DNA of 50,814 nt, from positions 1-50,814 of the forward strand of contig JBMNUL010000003.1 in assembly GCA_050946255.1 (NCBI GenBank), read 5' to 3'. Shown in pieces: positions 34,427 to 43,121 of the stretch. The notes beneath the pieces were generated by a model, which was not told where the DNA came from, made no database searches, and saw only the letters and a list, made by a program, of their open reading frames with translations. The position numbers and the translations under genes were made by a program. Every line of letters begins with the position of its first letter. The first letter of the stretch is position 1. The stretch is from JBMNUL01 sp050946255 (lineage in GTDB: Bacteria; Actinomycetota; Coriobacteriia; Coriobacteriales; CADBOM01).

Positions 34427-34457
34427 AATCCAACCGGGAACCAACCAAAATCAAAAC
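34150..34457. repeat. Degenerate 33-bp tandem repeat array
   Basis: Six units in exact 33-nt register run from 34150 to 34347, followed by an irregular 77-nt stretch and a last clean unit at 34425-34457. A typical unit reads GGAATCCAACTGGGAACGAA then CCGAAATCAGAAC. The period is a multiple of three. A plus-strand frame translates it into 11-residue repeats such as GPSWERTEFRT and KSTWEPTEIRI. No unique spacers are present, so it is not CRISPR. Confidence 0.85.
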
Positions 34458-34514
34458 AACCGCCAAAGAAAAGGTAAGCATGGACCCCCAGGACCATGCA
34501 GGCAGTCTCGGCAA

Positions 34515-35747
34515 CTACTTCCAGTTGCAGTGACCTTCCTCAACCTGCATGTTGTCGCAGATCTCGACTGCCCACGACGAGAAGTCCATCTGACCAGCAA
34601 GCTCCTCGACCTCGCTGAGGTTGGCATGGGTCTCGGGGTTTCTCGGCAGGAAAAGCGTGCAGCAATCGGAGCAGGCCTGCGTGGACAGGTCGAAAGTCCC
34701 AAGCTTCTTGGCCATCGCGATTATCTCCTGCTTGTCGGTTCCGATGAGCGGCCTGAAAACGGGAAACTCGGACACCACATCCACGGCGCGGATGTTGTCC
34801 ATCGTCTGCGATGCAACCTGGCCGAGCGACTCCCCGGTTACGATCGCCTTTGCATGTTCGCGCTTAGCCAGCTCGTTCGCAACCGTGAACATCAGCCTGC
34901 GGAAGAAGACCACCCTGAGCCTTGGGGGAACAATGTCGGCTATCCTCTTCTGGTAGTCTCCGATTCTGGCGATGTAAAGCCTCAGCACCCCACCGCAATT
35001 TGAAAGGGCGTCGCAGATGTCCCTCACGAGGTACTCTGATGAATCGTCGGTCTGGGGAGCTGCCGAGAAATGAAGCGCTATCGCCACTCCGCCACGATTG
35101 ACGATCCTCCACATGGCCACGGGCGAATCGATTCCCGTGGAGAGCAGGGATATGAATTTGCCGGCGCTTCCCACCGGCAACCCCCCGCAACCAGGCTCTG
35201 TTCGGGCGTAGATGTAGGTGCTCCCCTGGATCACCTCGACGTGAACGGTCGCGTCTGGCTCCTCCATCTTGACCTTCGCATCCGGGAACTTCTCACAGAG
35301 ATAGGAGCCAATGCGCTTGTTCATCTCGATGGAATGGATTTGGAAATCCGTGTTGGAACGGCGGGACTCCACCTTGAAGGTCCGAAACGGCGCAACGTCG
35401 CCCAGAACCTCACCAGAGAGCCTCAACATATCGTCGAAATCCCTCGTGGTGCGCCATCCGAGAGAAACCCTCGCCACACCCGGCACACCGCGCAGAATTT
35501 GGAACATCTTCTTTATCTTGGGGTTGTCGAGCCCATCTTCGATGAATCCGTCTTCGTCCTCCGTCCCGGATAACGCAGATTTGTCGACAGATACAAGAAT
35601 CCTCCCCGAAATCTTGGAGACTTTCTCCACGGGGAGGCCCTTGCACAAGAACTCTATGTTCTTCATGAGCTGGTGCTCGAAAGTAGAGCGATTGTGGCCC
35701 TTGAGGCCTATTTCATGATAGTGGATGAGAAAAACCGGGCTTGCCAC
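34515..35747 (-). CDS. thiI: tRNA 4-thiouridine synthase / sulfurtransferase ThiI-like
   Basis: 410 residues from GTG 35747. An N-terminal ferredoxin-like/THUMP region (to about 190) precedes the PP-loop ATPase with LLSTGIDSPVAMW (about 200-212); bacterial ThiI usually reads SGGIDSP. Downstream are GESLGQVASQT and QACSDCCTLFLP with cysteines usable for sulfur transfer. No C-terminal rhodanese domain is present. ThiI makes s4U8 in tRNA and, in some species, supplies sulfur for thiazole synthesis; the short form without rhodanese is typical of Gram-positives. It follows rpoZ by 16 nt. Confidence 0.92.
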   Translation of the reverse strand: MASPVFLIHYHEIGLKGHNRSTFEHQLMKNIEFLCKGLPVEKVSKISGRILVSVDKSALSGTEDEDGFIEDGLDNPKIKKMFQILRGVPGVARVSLGWRTTRDFDDMLRLSGEVLGDVAPFRTFKVESRRSNTDFQIHSIEMNKRIGSYLCEKFPDAKVKMEEPDATVHVEVIQGSTYIYARTEPGCGGLPVGSAGKFISLLSTGIDSPVAMWRIVNRGGVAIALHFSAAPQTDDSSEYLVRDICDALSNCGGVLRLYIARIGDYQKRIADIVPPRLRVVFFRRLMFTVANELAKREHAKAIVTGESLGQVASQTMDNIRAVDVVSEFPVFRPLIGTDKQEIIAMAKKLGTFDLSTQACSDCCTLFLPRNPETHANLSEVEELAGQMDFSSWAVEICDNMQVEEGHCNWK

Positions 35748-35763
35748 TGCGAAATGCCTGGTC

Positions 35764-36027
35764 TTACTTGATCTTGTCGTTGGACAGGCTCTCTGGTACG
35801 TAGCTGAGGTCGCCGTTCTCGATCTCGGCCATGGCGAGCGAAAGCGGCTTTTCCTGAGAATACTGGGACAGCTCCTCCACAGACTGCAGCTTCATCGCAC
35901 GCTCTTTCTGGCCGCGCATCATATCGTTGATGTCCTTGGCTCTCTTGGCTGCAATCGTGCAGAGCAGGAACTTATCGTTGTCCGTGCGCTCAAGAAGATT
36001 GTCAATATGCTGATCGATGATAGACAT
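35764..36027 (-). CDS. rpoZ: RNA polymerase omega subunit
   Basis: 87 residues. The core MSIIDQHIDNLLERTDNDKF and TIAAKRAKDINDM match omega, which stabilises the beta-prime subunit. AAGG lies 5 nt upstream of the ATG. It follows gmk by 35 nt, the usual gmk-rpoZ order. Confidence 0.92.
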   Translation of the reverse strand: MSIIDQHIDNLLERTDNDKFLLCTIAAKRAKDINDMMRGQKERAMKLQSVEELSQYSQEKPLSLAMAEIENGDLSYVPESLSNDKIK

Positions 36028-36062
36028 GATTACCTTGCTTTCGTGAAACCCGGTACCTGGCT

Positions 36063-36620
36063 TTAACTCGAATGAGAATCGATTATCTCGAGGAGCTCTT
36101 GCGTTGCCCTCTCGAGGTCATCGTTAACGAGCGATACATTGTAACACTTTTCCTTCTGCATCTCCACTTTTGCGGTCTGCAGTCGGCGCTCTATCTGCTC
36201 CTCTGTCTCCGTGCCCCTGGCCTCGAGCCTCTTTCGAAGGTCTTCGAACTTCGGGGGCTTAACGAAGATGAGGAAAGCGCTGGGATAGTTCTCCTTGACC
36301 TTGAAGGCTCCCTGTGGGTCAATCTCGAGGATGACGTTTCTCCCCTCGGCGATCTTCTGCTCCACTACCGACCTCAATGTGCCGTAGCGCTTCCCATGGA
36401 CCTCTGCCCACTCCAGAAAATCGTTCTGGGCTATCTTCTCGTCGAACTCCTCATCGGTGAGGAAGAAATAGGATTTGCCCTCCACCTCGCCTTTTCTGGG
36501 AGCACGAGTAGTCGCCGAGACGGAAAGCCATAATCCATCCCGGCGACTCATGATATTTCCCACGAGGGTTCCTTTGCCGGCTCCGGATGGACCGGAAATG
36601 ACAAAGAGTTGCCCGCTCAT
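36063..36620 (-). CDS. gmk: Guanylate kinase
   Basis: 185 residues. It phosphorylates GMP to GDP. The P-loop is GPSGAGKGT (10-18), followed by SATTRAPRKGEVEGKSYFF, the GMP-binding block, and VILEIDPQGAFKV. The ATG overlaps the mihF stop by one nucleotide (TAATG). Confidence 0.96.
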   Translation of the reverse strand: MSGQLFVISGPSGAGKGTLVGNIMSRRDGLWLSVSATTRAPRKGEVEGKSYFFLTDEEFDEKIAQNDFLEWAEVHGKRYGTLRSVVEQKIAEGRNVILEIDPQGAFKVKENYPSAFLIFVKPPKFEDLRKRLEARGTETEEQIERRLQTAKVEMQKEKCYNVSLVNDDLERATQELLEIIDSHSS

Positions 36621-36934
36621 TATTTGGACGAGAGCCTCTCGATGAGCTCTGCGCGCTGACGGGAGCCAAGCCCCTTGATTCTGCGGGTCTCGGAGATGTT
36701 GAGCTCCTCCATGACCTTTGCGACCTTAGCCTTGCCATAGCCAGGCAAGGAGGAGATCATGTCCTTGACCTTGAGCTTATCGATGACAGGATTGCCTTCG
36801 GTGGTAAGGACCTCCTTCACAGAGATCTTGCCCTCCTTAATCTGGGACCTCAGCTCAGCACGGGCATGACGTGCCTCAGCGGCCTTCTCTAGTGCTGCGC
36901 GCCTCTCTTCATCGGTCTGATTTGGCAGTGCCAT
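36620..36934 (-). CDS. mihF: Integration host factor, actinobacterial type
   Basis: 104 residues. MALPNQTDEERRAALEKA and the C-terminal helix-two-turn-helix region (SSLPGYGKAKVAKVMEEL ... IKGLGSRQRAEL) match mIHF, a nucleoid-associated DNA-bending protein found in Actinobacteria and not related to the HU-like IHF of Proteobacteria. Position next to gmk and rpoZ is conserved in the phylum. GAGAGGTAAGG lies upstream of the ATG. Confidence 0.95.
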   Translation of the reverse strand: MALPNQTDEERRAALEKAAEARHARAELRSQIKEGKISVKEVLTTEGNPVIDKLKVKDMISSLPGYGKAKVAKVMEELNISETRRIKGLGSRQRAELIERLSSK

Positions 36935-37091
36935 TTTCTACCTTACCTCTCTTGGTTAACTTACTATCGTTTTCCTACAGATATCACTCCCACGGGATTT
37001 CACCCCGAGGATCAGCTAAGCAGAACAACGCTTACTATAATCTTTGGCAACGCTTTTTCCGCGTTTATTCGGCAGGTTACACAATTGCGAG

Positions 37092-37117
37092 CTCAAAAGA
37101 AACAACATTCATTGTTT
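37092..37117 (-). terminator. Weak terminator candidate after pyrF
   Basis: On the minus strand AAACAA and TTGTTT pair around TGAATG, followed by CTTTTGAG. It lies just past the pyrF stop and before the mihF promoter region. The stem is AT-only, so termination may be weak. Confidence 0.35.
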
Positions 37118-37128
37118 ACTCGCGTCAA

Positions 37129-37854
37129 TTAGCCTAATTCTTCGATTTCCGCCGCTATAGAGTCAAATGCTGAAAGCGGATCTCTGGCTTGTGTGATCGG
37201 ACGCCCGATGACAACATGCGTCGATCCGTTCTCGAATGCCTGAGACGGAGTGGTGACCCTGGCCTGGTCTCCAGAAGCAGACCCGGCTGGTCGAACTCCT
37301 GGAGTCACTATAAGCATCTCCGGCCCCAGGACATCGCGGAGCATCTTTGCCTCTAGCGGAGATGCGACGACCCCAGATGCACCAGCTCTCCTCGCGAGGA
37401 GGGCCAGCCTCTCCACCTGCTCTGCCGCCGAATGGTCCACCCCGATAGAGGCCAGGGCAGCATCGTCCATGCTGGTGAGAACAGTTACCGCAAGTATTGC
37501 GGGGAGCTGGGCCCCATCTGGCATCTCTGAAACGGCTTCGCGGGCCCCCTCAACTGCCTCCGAAATCATCTTCGCCCCTCCAGAGGCGTGCACGGTTATC
37601 ATGTCCGCACCGGTCAGGACAGCCGCTTTCGCAGCACCATGGACCTGATGCGGGATATCGTGGAGCTTCAAGTCGAGGAACACCTTGAACCCGCAGTCCT
37701 TCAACTCGCGAACCGCGCGAGGTCCCTCGGAATAGTAGAGAGTCATTCCAACCTTCATCCAAGTGGCATGACCGCGCAGCAACTCGGCAAGTTCGATCGC
37801 CCGCTCCATATCGCAATCGAGCGCGACGATGATCTTCTCGGCAGGGTCTTGCAT
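37129..37854 (-). CDS. pyrF: Orotidine 5'-phosphate decarboxylase
   Basis: 241 residues, bacterial PyrF length. It decarboxylates OMP to UMP, the last step of the pathway. The catalytic FLDLKLHDIPHQV with the Lys-x-x-Asp pair is intact, as are VTVLTSMD and the phosphate-binding VIGRPITQARDP. It follows pyrD by 12 nt as the last gene of the operon. No separate orotate phosphoribosyltransferase (pyrE) is seen in the window. Confidence 0.97.
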   Translation of the reverse strand: MQDPAEKIIVALDCDMERAIELAELLRGHATWMKVGMTLYYSEGPRAVRELKDCGFKVFLDLKLHDIPHQVHGAAKAAVLTGADMITVHASGGAKMISEAVEGAREAVSEMPDGAQLPAILAVTVLTSMDDAALASIGVDHSAAEQVERLALLARRAGASGVVASPLEAKMLRDVLGPEMLIVTPGVRPAGSASGDQARVTTPSQAFENGSTHVVIGRPITQARDPLSAFDSIAAEIEELG

Positions 37855-37866
37855 ATGCCCGTCCTC

Positions 37867-38778
37867 CTACTCGAGAGCTCCCACCAAATCGGAGACCTTC
37901 TCGAATTCGTTTTCCTCGCAATACCTCTCAATGCCCTCGACCACCTCAAGGGAAGCGCGGGGGTTCATGAAGCTTGCTGTCCCGACTGCCACGGCCGTGG
38001 CACCGGCGAGCATGAACTCGACGGCATCTGTCCCGCAGGTTATCCCGCCCATTCCAACGATTGGGATCTGGACGGCCTGGTGCACCTCGTAGACCATCCT
38101 GAGCGCGATAGGTTTCACGGCAGGGCCGGAGAGACCCCCGACCTTCCGGGCGAGAACCGGCTTGCGCTTCTTGGCATCGATTGCCATTCCCAGAACAGTG
38201 TTAATGAGAGAGACGGCATCGGCTCCCTCATCTTGAACCACCTTTGCGATCTTGGTGATGTCGGTGACGTTGGGAGTCAACTTTGCAATCAACGGGCGCT
38301 TGGTCGCGGCCCTGCACGATGCGATCACCTTCGCCGAAGCCGCCGGGTCGATTCCAAACGTCATCCCACCCTCGCTGACGTTAGGGCACGATATGTTTAT
38401 CTCGTAGGCGCTGACCGCCGGCTCTTCCTCAAGGCGCTCAATTACTGCGGCATATTCCCCAAAGCTGTGACCGGAGACGTTGACGATGATCGGCACGCCC
38501 CTGGTCGAGAGCCAGGCCAGGTCGCCCTCGCAGAAAGCCTCGACACCCGGGTTCTGAAGGCCAATCGAGTTGAGCATCCCACTGGGAGTCTCGGCGATTC
38601 GCGGCGAATCGTTTCCATCCCAAGGGCCTAGCGAGACGCCCTTGGTCGTGACAGCCCCAAGCTTGGAAATGTCGAAGAAGTCGTTGTACTGACGCCCTGC
38701 GGCGAAAGTTCCGGAGGCGGTAGTGACCGGGTTCTTCATCACGAGTGACCCTATGCGGGTCGTGAGGTCCACGCTCAT
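37867..38778 (-). CDS. pyrD: Dihydroorotate dehydrogenase B, catalytic subunit
   Basis: 303 residues from ATG 38778, which overlaps the pyrK stop as ATGA and has AGGTGG upstream; an in-frame GTG two codons earlier is less likely. FMN-dependent oxidation of dihydroorotate to orotate, using NAD through PyrK. Seen: KNPVTTASGTF, EINISCPNVSEGGM with the family SCPN, LTPNVTDI, INTVLGM and GMGGITCGTDAVEFM. Pairing with pyrK shows it is class 1B. Confidence 0.95.
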   Translation of the reverse strand: MSVDLTTRIGSLVMKNPVTTASGTFAAGRQYNDFFDISKLGAVTTKGVSLGPWDGNDSPRIAETPSGMLNSIGLQNPGVEAFCEGDLAWLSTRGVPIIVNVSGHSFGEYAAVIERLEEEPAVSAYEINISCPNVSEGGMTFGIDPAASAKVIASCRAATKRPLIAKLTPNVTDITKIAKVVQDEGADAVSLINTVLGMAIDAKKRKPVLARKVGGLSGPAVKPIALRMVYEVHQAVQIPIVGMGGITCGTDAVEFMLAGATAVAVGTASFMNPRASLEVVEGIERYCEENEFEKVSDLVGALE

Positions 38779-39674
38779 CGCCACACCACCTTCCTCGCAT
38801 CGAAGACAGGCCCATCAATGCAGGCCCGCTTCTTTCCATCCACGGTGTCCACGACACAGGAGAGACATGCCCCGATACCGCAGGCCATTCTCCTCTCGAG
38901 CGAGACCTCGCAACGACAGTTCTCAGATTCGAGGGCCTTTCCAACTGCGATTCTCTCCATCGGGGCAGGCCCGCAGATGGCCACGTAATCGGCGCAGGCA
39001 GTGTAATCGTCCATGAGGTCGGTGCAGAAGCCATGGTAACCGGCAGAGCCATCATCGGTGCAGGTGTGCACCTCGGCACCAACACTGGTCAGGGCCTCCT
39101 CGCCAAGCAGCCTGTCGGCTGTCGTGGCGCCGAGGAGGACATCGACGGCGATTCCTTCCGCGCACATCTCGCTCGCGAGCATCATGAGCGGGGCAACTCC
39201 GATTCCGCCGCACACGAGCAGCGCGCGCCCCGTGCCATCCGGGACTTCCCAACCTCGGCCTACCGGGCCTATCGCACGGGTGGGAGTCCCGGGCTTGACG
39301 GTGGAAAGCGCCTCCGTTCCAGATCCCACGACCTGGTACATTATCTGGATCTCTCCGGTGCCAGTATTCCAGGAGCAGACCGAGAACGGCCTTCGCAGCA
39401 CATGGCCACAGAAATCCGGAACCCTAAGATGCACGAACTGTCCCGGCAAGAGGCCTGCCGCGATCTGCGGGGCCTCCAGCACCATGAGGTATATTGAAGG
39501 GGCGATCTTGTCGTTGGAGACGATGGTCACCTCTTCATCGACCAGTGGAACACGGGAGCCGTCTCCACCGGTTCCGGCATTCTCGCCTGCGCAAGTGTTC
39601 CCGGAACCTTCTGCGCCGGCACCGGTCAGAGCGCCTTCGGATGCCTTGCCCATTGCGCCTTCCCCCTCGCTCAT
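38775..39674 (-). CDS. pyrK: Dihydroorotate dehydrogenase B, electron transfer subunit
   Basis: 299 residues from ATG 39674 (MSEGEGAMGK); ATG 39653 has the better ribosome-binding site and 39698 overlaps the carB stop, so the start is unsettled. The first 35 residues or so are Gly/Ala/Ser-rich and not part of the family. Then come the FAD-binding LRRPFSVCSW, the NAD-binding VCGGIGVAPLMML and the [2Fe-2S] cysteines in ACGIGACLSCVV ... CIDGPVF. It passes electrons from PyrD flavin to NAD+. Coupled by overlap to carB upstream and pyrD downstream. Confidence 0.93.
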   Translation of the reverse strand: MSEGEGAMGKASEGALTGAGAEGSGNTCAGENAGTGGDGSRVPLVDEEVTIVSNDKIAPSIYLMVLEAPQIAAGLLPGQFVHLRVPDFCGHVLRRPFSVCSWNTGTGEIQIMYQVVGSGTEALSTVKPGTPTRAIGPVGRGWEVPDGTGRALLVCGGIGVAPLMMLASEMCAEGIAVDVLLGATTADRLLGEEALTSVGAEVHTCTDDGSAGYHGFCTDLMDDYTACADYVAICGPAPMERIAVGKALESENCRCEVSLERRMACGIGACLSCVVDTVDGKKRACIDGPVFDARKVVWR

Positions 39675-39684
39675 ATCTCCCAGC

Positions 39685-42600
39685 CTATTCGCGCGCATCG
39701 TCCTGTGCTTCGCCTGCAGCCTCGGCCTCGTCCACAATCGGCTGGTACTGCTCGAGGTCCTGCAGCGCTATCGGGGCCATCCTGCCCGAGGTGAGCCCGT
39801 TCTCCTGAACAGCCTCGATGGCGTTCACCAAGGCGTTGGCAGCCTCCATCGTGGTTACGTAGCAGATGCTGTAGCGCACCGCATCGGCACGCAGGAGGTA
39901 TCCGTCGGAACGGGTGCGCTGACCGAACGGGGTGTTTATGATCAGGTTGATCTTGCCGTTCGCTATCTCGTCTCCGATGTTGGGCCTGGCCTCGTGGTAC
40001 TTGTGGACCTCCGTGACCGGAAGTCCGCTTGCCTCCAGGGCCTTTGCGGTGCCAGAGGTGCTCACGATCTCGAATCCGAGCTTGTAGAGGTCATGCGCAA
40101 CGTTGACAATGTTTCGCTTGTCGCGGTCGCAAACCGAGATGAACACCCTGCCGGAAGTCGGCAGCGAGTAGTCGATTGCAAGGGCGGTCTTCGCATAAGC
40201 CGCCGGGAAATCGTGGGCAACGCCCATGACCTCGCCGGTGGATTTCATCTCCGGCCCGAGCACGAAGTCGGCGCCGGGGAAGCGCCCGAACGGGAGCACT
40301 GCCTCCTTCACGGAGTAGTGGTCGAGCTCCCGGTCGTCCGGCGGGAGACCAAGGCTCTCGATGCTGCGCCCGGCCATAATCATCGCCGCGCATTTCGCCA
40401 GCGGCACTCCGGTTGCCTTCGAGACGAACGGCACGGTGCGGCTCGCGCGGGGATTGACCTCGATCACGTAGATCGTGGAGTCCTTGACCGCGAACTGGAT
40501 GTTCACGAGCCCCCGCACGCCCACGGCCAAAGCGAGCCTACGGGTGTAGTCCCGCAGTCCCTCGCGCAGCGATTCGTAGATCGAGAACGGAGGGGTGCAG
40601 CATGCGGAGTCGCCGGAGTGGATTCCGGCCTCCTCGATGTGCTCGAGGATTCCGCCAACATAGACATCCTTGCCATCGCAGAGGGCGTCGACGTCGAGCT
40701 CGACTGCAGACTCTAGGAACTTGTCGAGGTAGATCGGGTGATCTGGGGAGACCCTCGCGGCCTCTGCCATGTATTTCTTGAGCGAATCGGCATCGTATGC
40801 GATGACCATTCCGCGGCCGCCGAGCACGTAGCTCGGGCGCACGAGCAACGGGAACCCGATGCGGTGCGCAACCTCCACCGCTTCCTCGAAGGAGCTGGCA
40901 ACGCCTGCCGGAGGATACGCGATCCCGAGGTTGTCGAGCAGCTCGGAGAACCTCTCCCTGTCCTCGGCAAGGTCGATGGCATCAGGCTTGGTGCCTAGAA
41001 TCTCCACGCCCTCGCGCTCGAGGGCGGATGCCAACTTCAACGGCGTCTGACCGCCGAGAGTCACAACGACAGCCTCTGGTTTCTCCGCGTCGACGATGTC
41101 CATGACATCCTCGAAGGTCAGGGGCTCGAAATAGAGCCTGTCGGAGGTGTCGTAGTCGGTGGAGACCGTCTCGGGATTGGAGTTCACCATGATAGTCTCG
41201 AATCCCATCTCGGCAAGTGCGTAGCTGGCGTGCACGCAGCAGTAATCGAACTCGATGCCCTGTCCGATCCTGTTCGGGCCAGCTCCCAAGATCATGATCT
41301 TGCGCTTGTCGCACGGTCTGGTCTCGCTCTCCTCCTCATAGGTCTTGTAATAGTAGTTGGTGCGCGACTCGAACTCTGCACCGCAGGTGTCCACGGTCTT
41401 GAACGTTGGGAGAACTCCCAGCTCCTTGCGCTTCGCCCTCACGCGGTGCTCTGCCGCCTCCACGTCCGCGGAATCTAGGTGGTCATCGTCGTATTCTCCG
41501 GTTAGGTAGGCAATCTGCCTATCCGAGAGGCCTGTCTGCTTCGCAAGGCGCATCTGGTCGAAGGTCATCTCGTCAAGCTTGCATCCCTTCACCATGTTCT
41601 CGACCGACACGATATGGGCGAGGCGGTTGATGAACCATGGGTCGATGTTCGTGAGGCTCGCGACCTCCTCGACATCCATGCCGCGGCGCAGGCCCTCGAT
41701 CATGTAGTTGATGCGGTGCTCGGTAGGTGTGGAGAGCATCGTGAGGAAGTTCTCCTCGTCGAAAACGTCGTGCCCGTCGCAGCCCAGCCCATCTCGGCCG
41801 TTCTCCAGAGAGCGCATAGCCTTCTCGAGCGCCTCGTCGAAGGTGCGCCCGATTGCCATTGCCTCGCCGACAGCCTTCATGCGGGTGGTGAGGGTCTCGT
41901 CGGTTCCCTTGAACTTCTCGAATGCGAAGCGGGGAACCTTCACGACCACGTAGTCGATTGTGGGCTCGAAGCATGCAGGCGTGGCCTTAGTGATGTCGTT
42001 TGTGATCTCGTCGAGCGTATATCCAACCGCGAGCTTTGCCGCAGCCTTGGCGATTGGGAAGCCAGTGGCCTTTGATGCCAGCGCGGAGGAACGGGAGACC
42101 CTTGGGTTCATCTCAACGACGATCATTCGCCCGTCCTTGGGGTTGATCGCGAACTGCACGTTGGACCCTCCGGTCTCCACTCCGATCTTCTCGAGAATCG
42201 CGAGGGAGGCGACGCGCATGCGCTGGTACTCGATGTCGGTCATCGTCTGAGAAGGCGCAACCGTGATCGAATCTCCGGTGTGCACGCCCATCGCGTCGAA
42301 GTTCTCGATGGAGCAGACGATGATGGCGTTGCCGGCGCGGTCGCGCATGACCTCCATCTCGTATTCCTTCCATCCGATGATCGACTCCTCGACGAGAACC
42401 TCGCCTGCCGGGGAAAGGTCGAGCCCCTGGCGCACGATTTCCATCAGCTCTTGCTTGTTGTATGCGATGCCGCCGCCTGCACCGCCAAGGGTGTAGGACG
42501 GGCGGAGAACCAGCGGGAAGCCGAGCTCATCGGAGAGCTTGACCGCGTCCTCGACAGAGTATGCATACCCGCTTCGGGCGCACTCGAGGCCGATCTCCTT

Positions 42601-43008
42601 CATGCACTTGGCGAATTCCCTGCGGTCCTCGCCCCTGTTGATCGCTTCCAGGTCGCATCCGATCATCTCGACATCGTACTTGTCGAGAACCCCCGCCTTC
42701 GCCAGCGCAACGGCGCAGTTGAGTCCGGTCTGTCCACCCAGCGTTGGAAGCAGCGCGTCGGGTCTCTCGATCTCGATGATCTTCTCAACGGCCTCCGGGG
42801 TGATGGGCTCGATGTACGTGCGCGTGGCCATCTTGGGGTCTGTCATGATCGTGGCCGGGTTGGAGTTGACGAGAACGACCTCGAACCCGTCCTCCATGAG
42901 CACCTTGCAGGCCTGGGTTCCCGAGTAGTCGAACTCGCAAGCCTGGCCGATGGTGATTGGTCCCGAGCCTATGACCAAAATCCTTTTTATGTCGTTTCTG
43001 CGAGGCAA
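39685..43008 (-). CDS. carB: Carbamoyl-phosphate synthase large subunit
   Basis: 1107 residues; TTG start at 43008 with GGAGGAG 6 nt upstream. Two homologous ATP-grasp synthetase halves are visible, each with the SGPITIGQ/GAGPNRIGQ phosphate loop and NSNPxT motif (NSNPATIMTDP, NSNPETVSTDYD), then the C-terminal MGS-like allosteric domain (ISVCDRDKRNIVNVA, INTPFGQRTRSDGY). It makes carbamoyl phosphate from ammonia delivered by CarA, bicarbonate and 2 ATP. It is 113 nt after carA, the widest gap inside the operon. Confidence 0.97.
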   Translation of the reverse strand: MPRRNDIKRILVIGSGPITIGQACEFDYSGTQACKVLMEDGFEVVLVNSNPATIMTDPKMATRTYIEPITPEAVEKIIEIERPDALLPTLGGQTGLNCAVALAKAGVLDKYDVEMIGCDLEAINRGEDRREFAKCMKEIGLECARSGYAYSVEDAVKLSDELGFPLVLRPSYTLGGAGGGIAYNKQELMEIVRQGLDLSPAGEVLVEESIIGWKEYEMEVMRDRAGNAIIVCSIENFDAMGVHTGDSITVAPSQTMTDIEYQRMRVASLAILEKIGVETGGSNVQFAINPKDGRMIVVEMNPRVSRSSALASKATGFPIAKAAAKLAVGYTLDEITNDITKATPACFEPTIDYVVVKVPRFAFEKFKGTDETLTTRMKAVGEAMAIGRTFDEALEKAMRSLENGRDGLGCDGHDVFDEENFLTMLSTPTEHRINYMIEGLRRGMDVEEVASLTNIDPWFINRLAHIVSVENMVKGCKLDEMTFDQMRLAKQTGLSDRQIAYLTGEYDDDHLDSADVEAAEHRVRAKRKELGVLPTFKTVDTCGAEFESRTNYYYKTYEEESETRPCDKRKIMILGAGPNRIGQGIEFDYCCVHASYALAEMGFETIMVNSNPETVSTDYDTSDRLYFEPLTFEDVMDIVDAEKPEAVVVTLGGQTPLKLASALEREGVEILGTKPDAIDLAEDRERFSELLDNLGIAYPPAGVASSFEEAVEVAHRIGFPLLVRPSYVLGGRGMVIAYDADSLKKYMAEAARVSPDHPIYLDKFLESAVELDVDALCDGKDVYVGGILEHIEEAGIHSGDSACCTPPFSIYESLREGLRDYTRRLALAVGVRGLVNIQFAVKDSTIYVIEVNPRASRTVPFVSKATGVPLAKCAAMIMAGRSIESLGLPPDDRELDHYSVKEAVLPFGRFPGADFVLGPEMKSTGEVMGVAHDFPAAYAKTALAIDYSLPTSGRVFISVCDRDKRNIVNVAHDLYKLGFEIVSTSGTAKALEASGLPVTEVHKYHEARPNIGDEIANGKINLIINTPFGQRTRSDGYLLRADAVRYSICYVTTMEAANALVNAIEAVQENGLTSGRMAPIALQDLEQYQPIVDEAEAAGEAQDDARE

Positions 43009-43121
43009 CTTGTGCTCCTCCTATTCCGCTCGCCCGCGCAACGGCGGGCAATCCGGTTGATGTTTCCTGGCGGCCTTTCCAAACGTGCTTCGTGCGCGCT
43101 TTCGATCCGCCTCCGCATTCT

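Larger units (their letters stand above)
34027..34514. other. Intergenic region with comEA promoter and 33-bp repeat array
   Basis: This 488-nt gap lies between the comEA start and the end of thiI. It holds a candidate comEA promoter near the right-hand end of comEA and the 33-bp array. A 92-codon plus-strand frame (34148-34426) spans the array; it is judged separately. Confidence 0.6.

Noticed and set aside
34150..34457. CRISPR array
   Set aside because: The 33-bp units are contiguous and degenerate, with no unique spacers or cas genes.
39058..40716. 552-codon plus-strand frame opposite pyrK/carB
   Set aside because: Antisense to conserved genes; low complexity and no recognisable domain.
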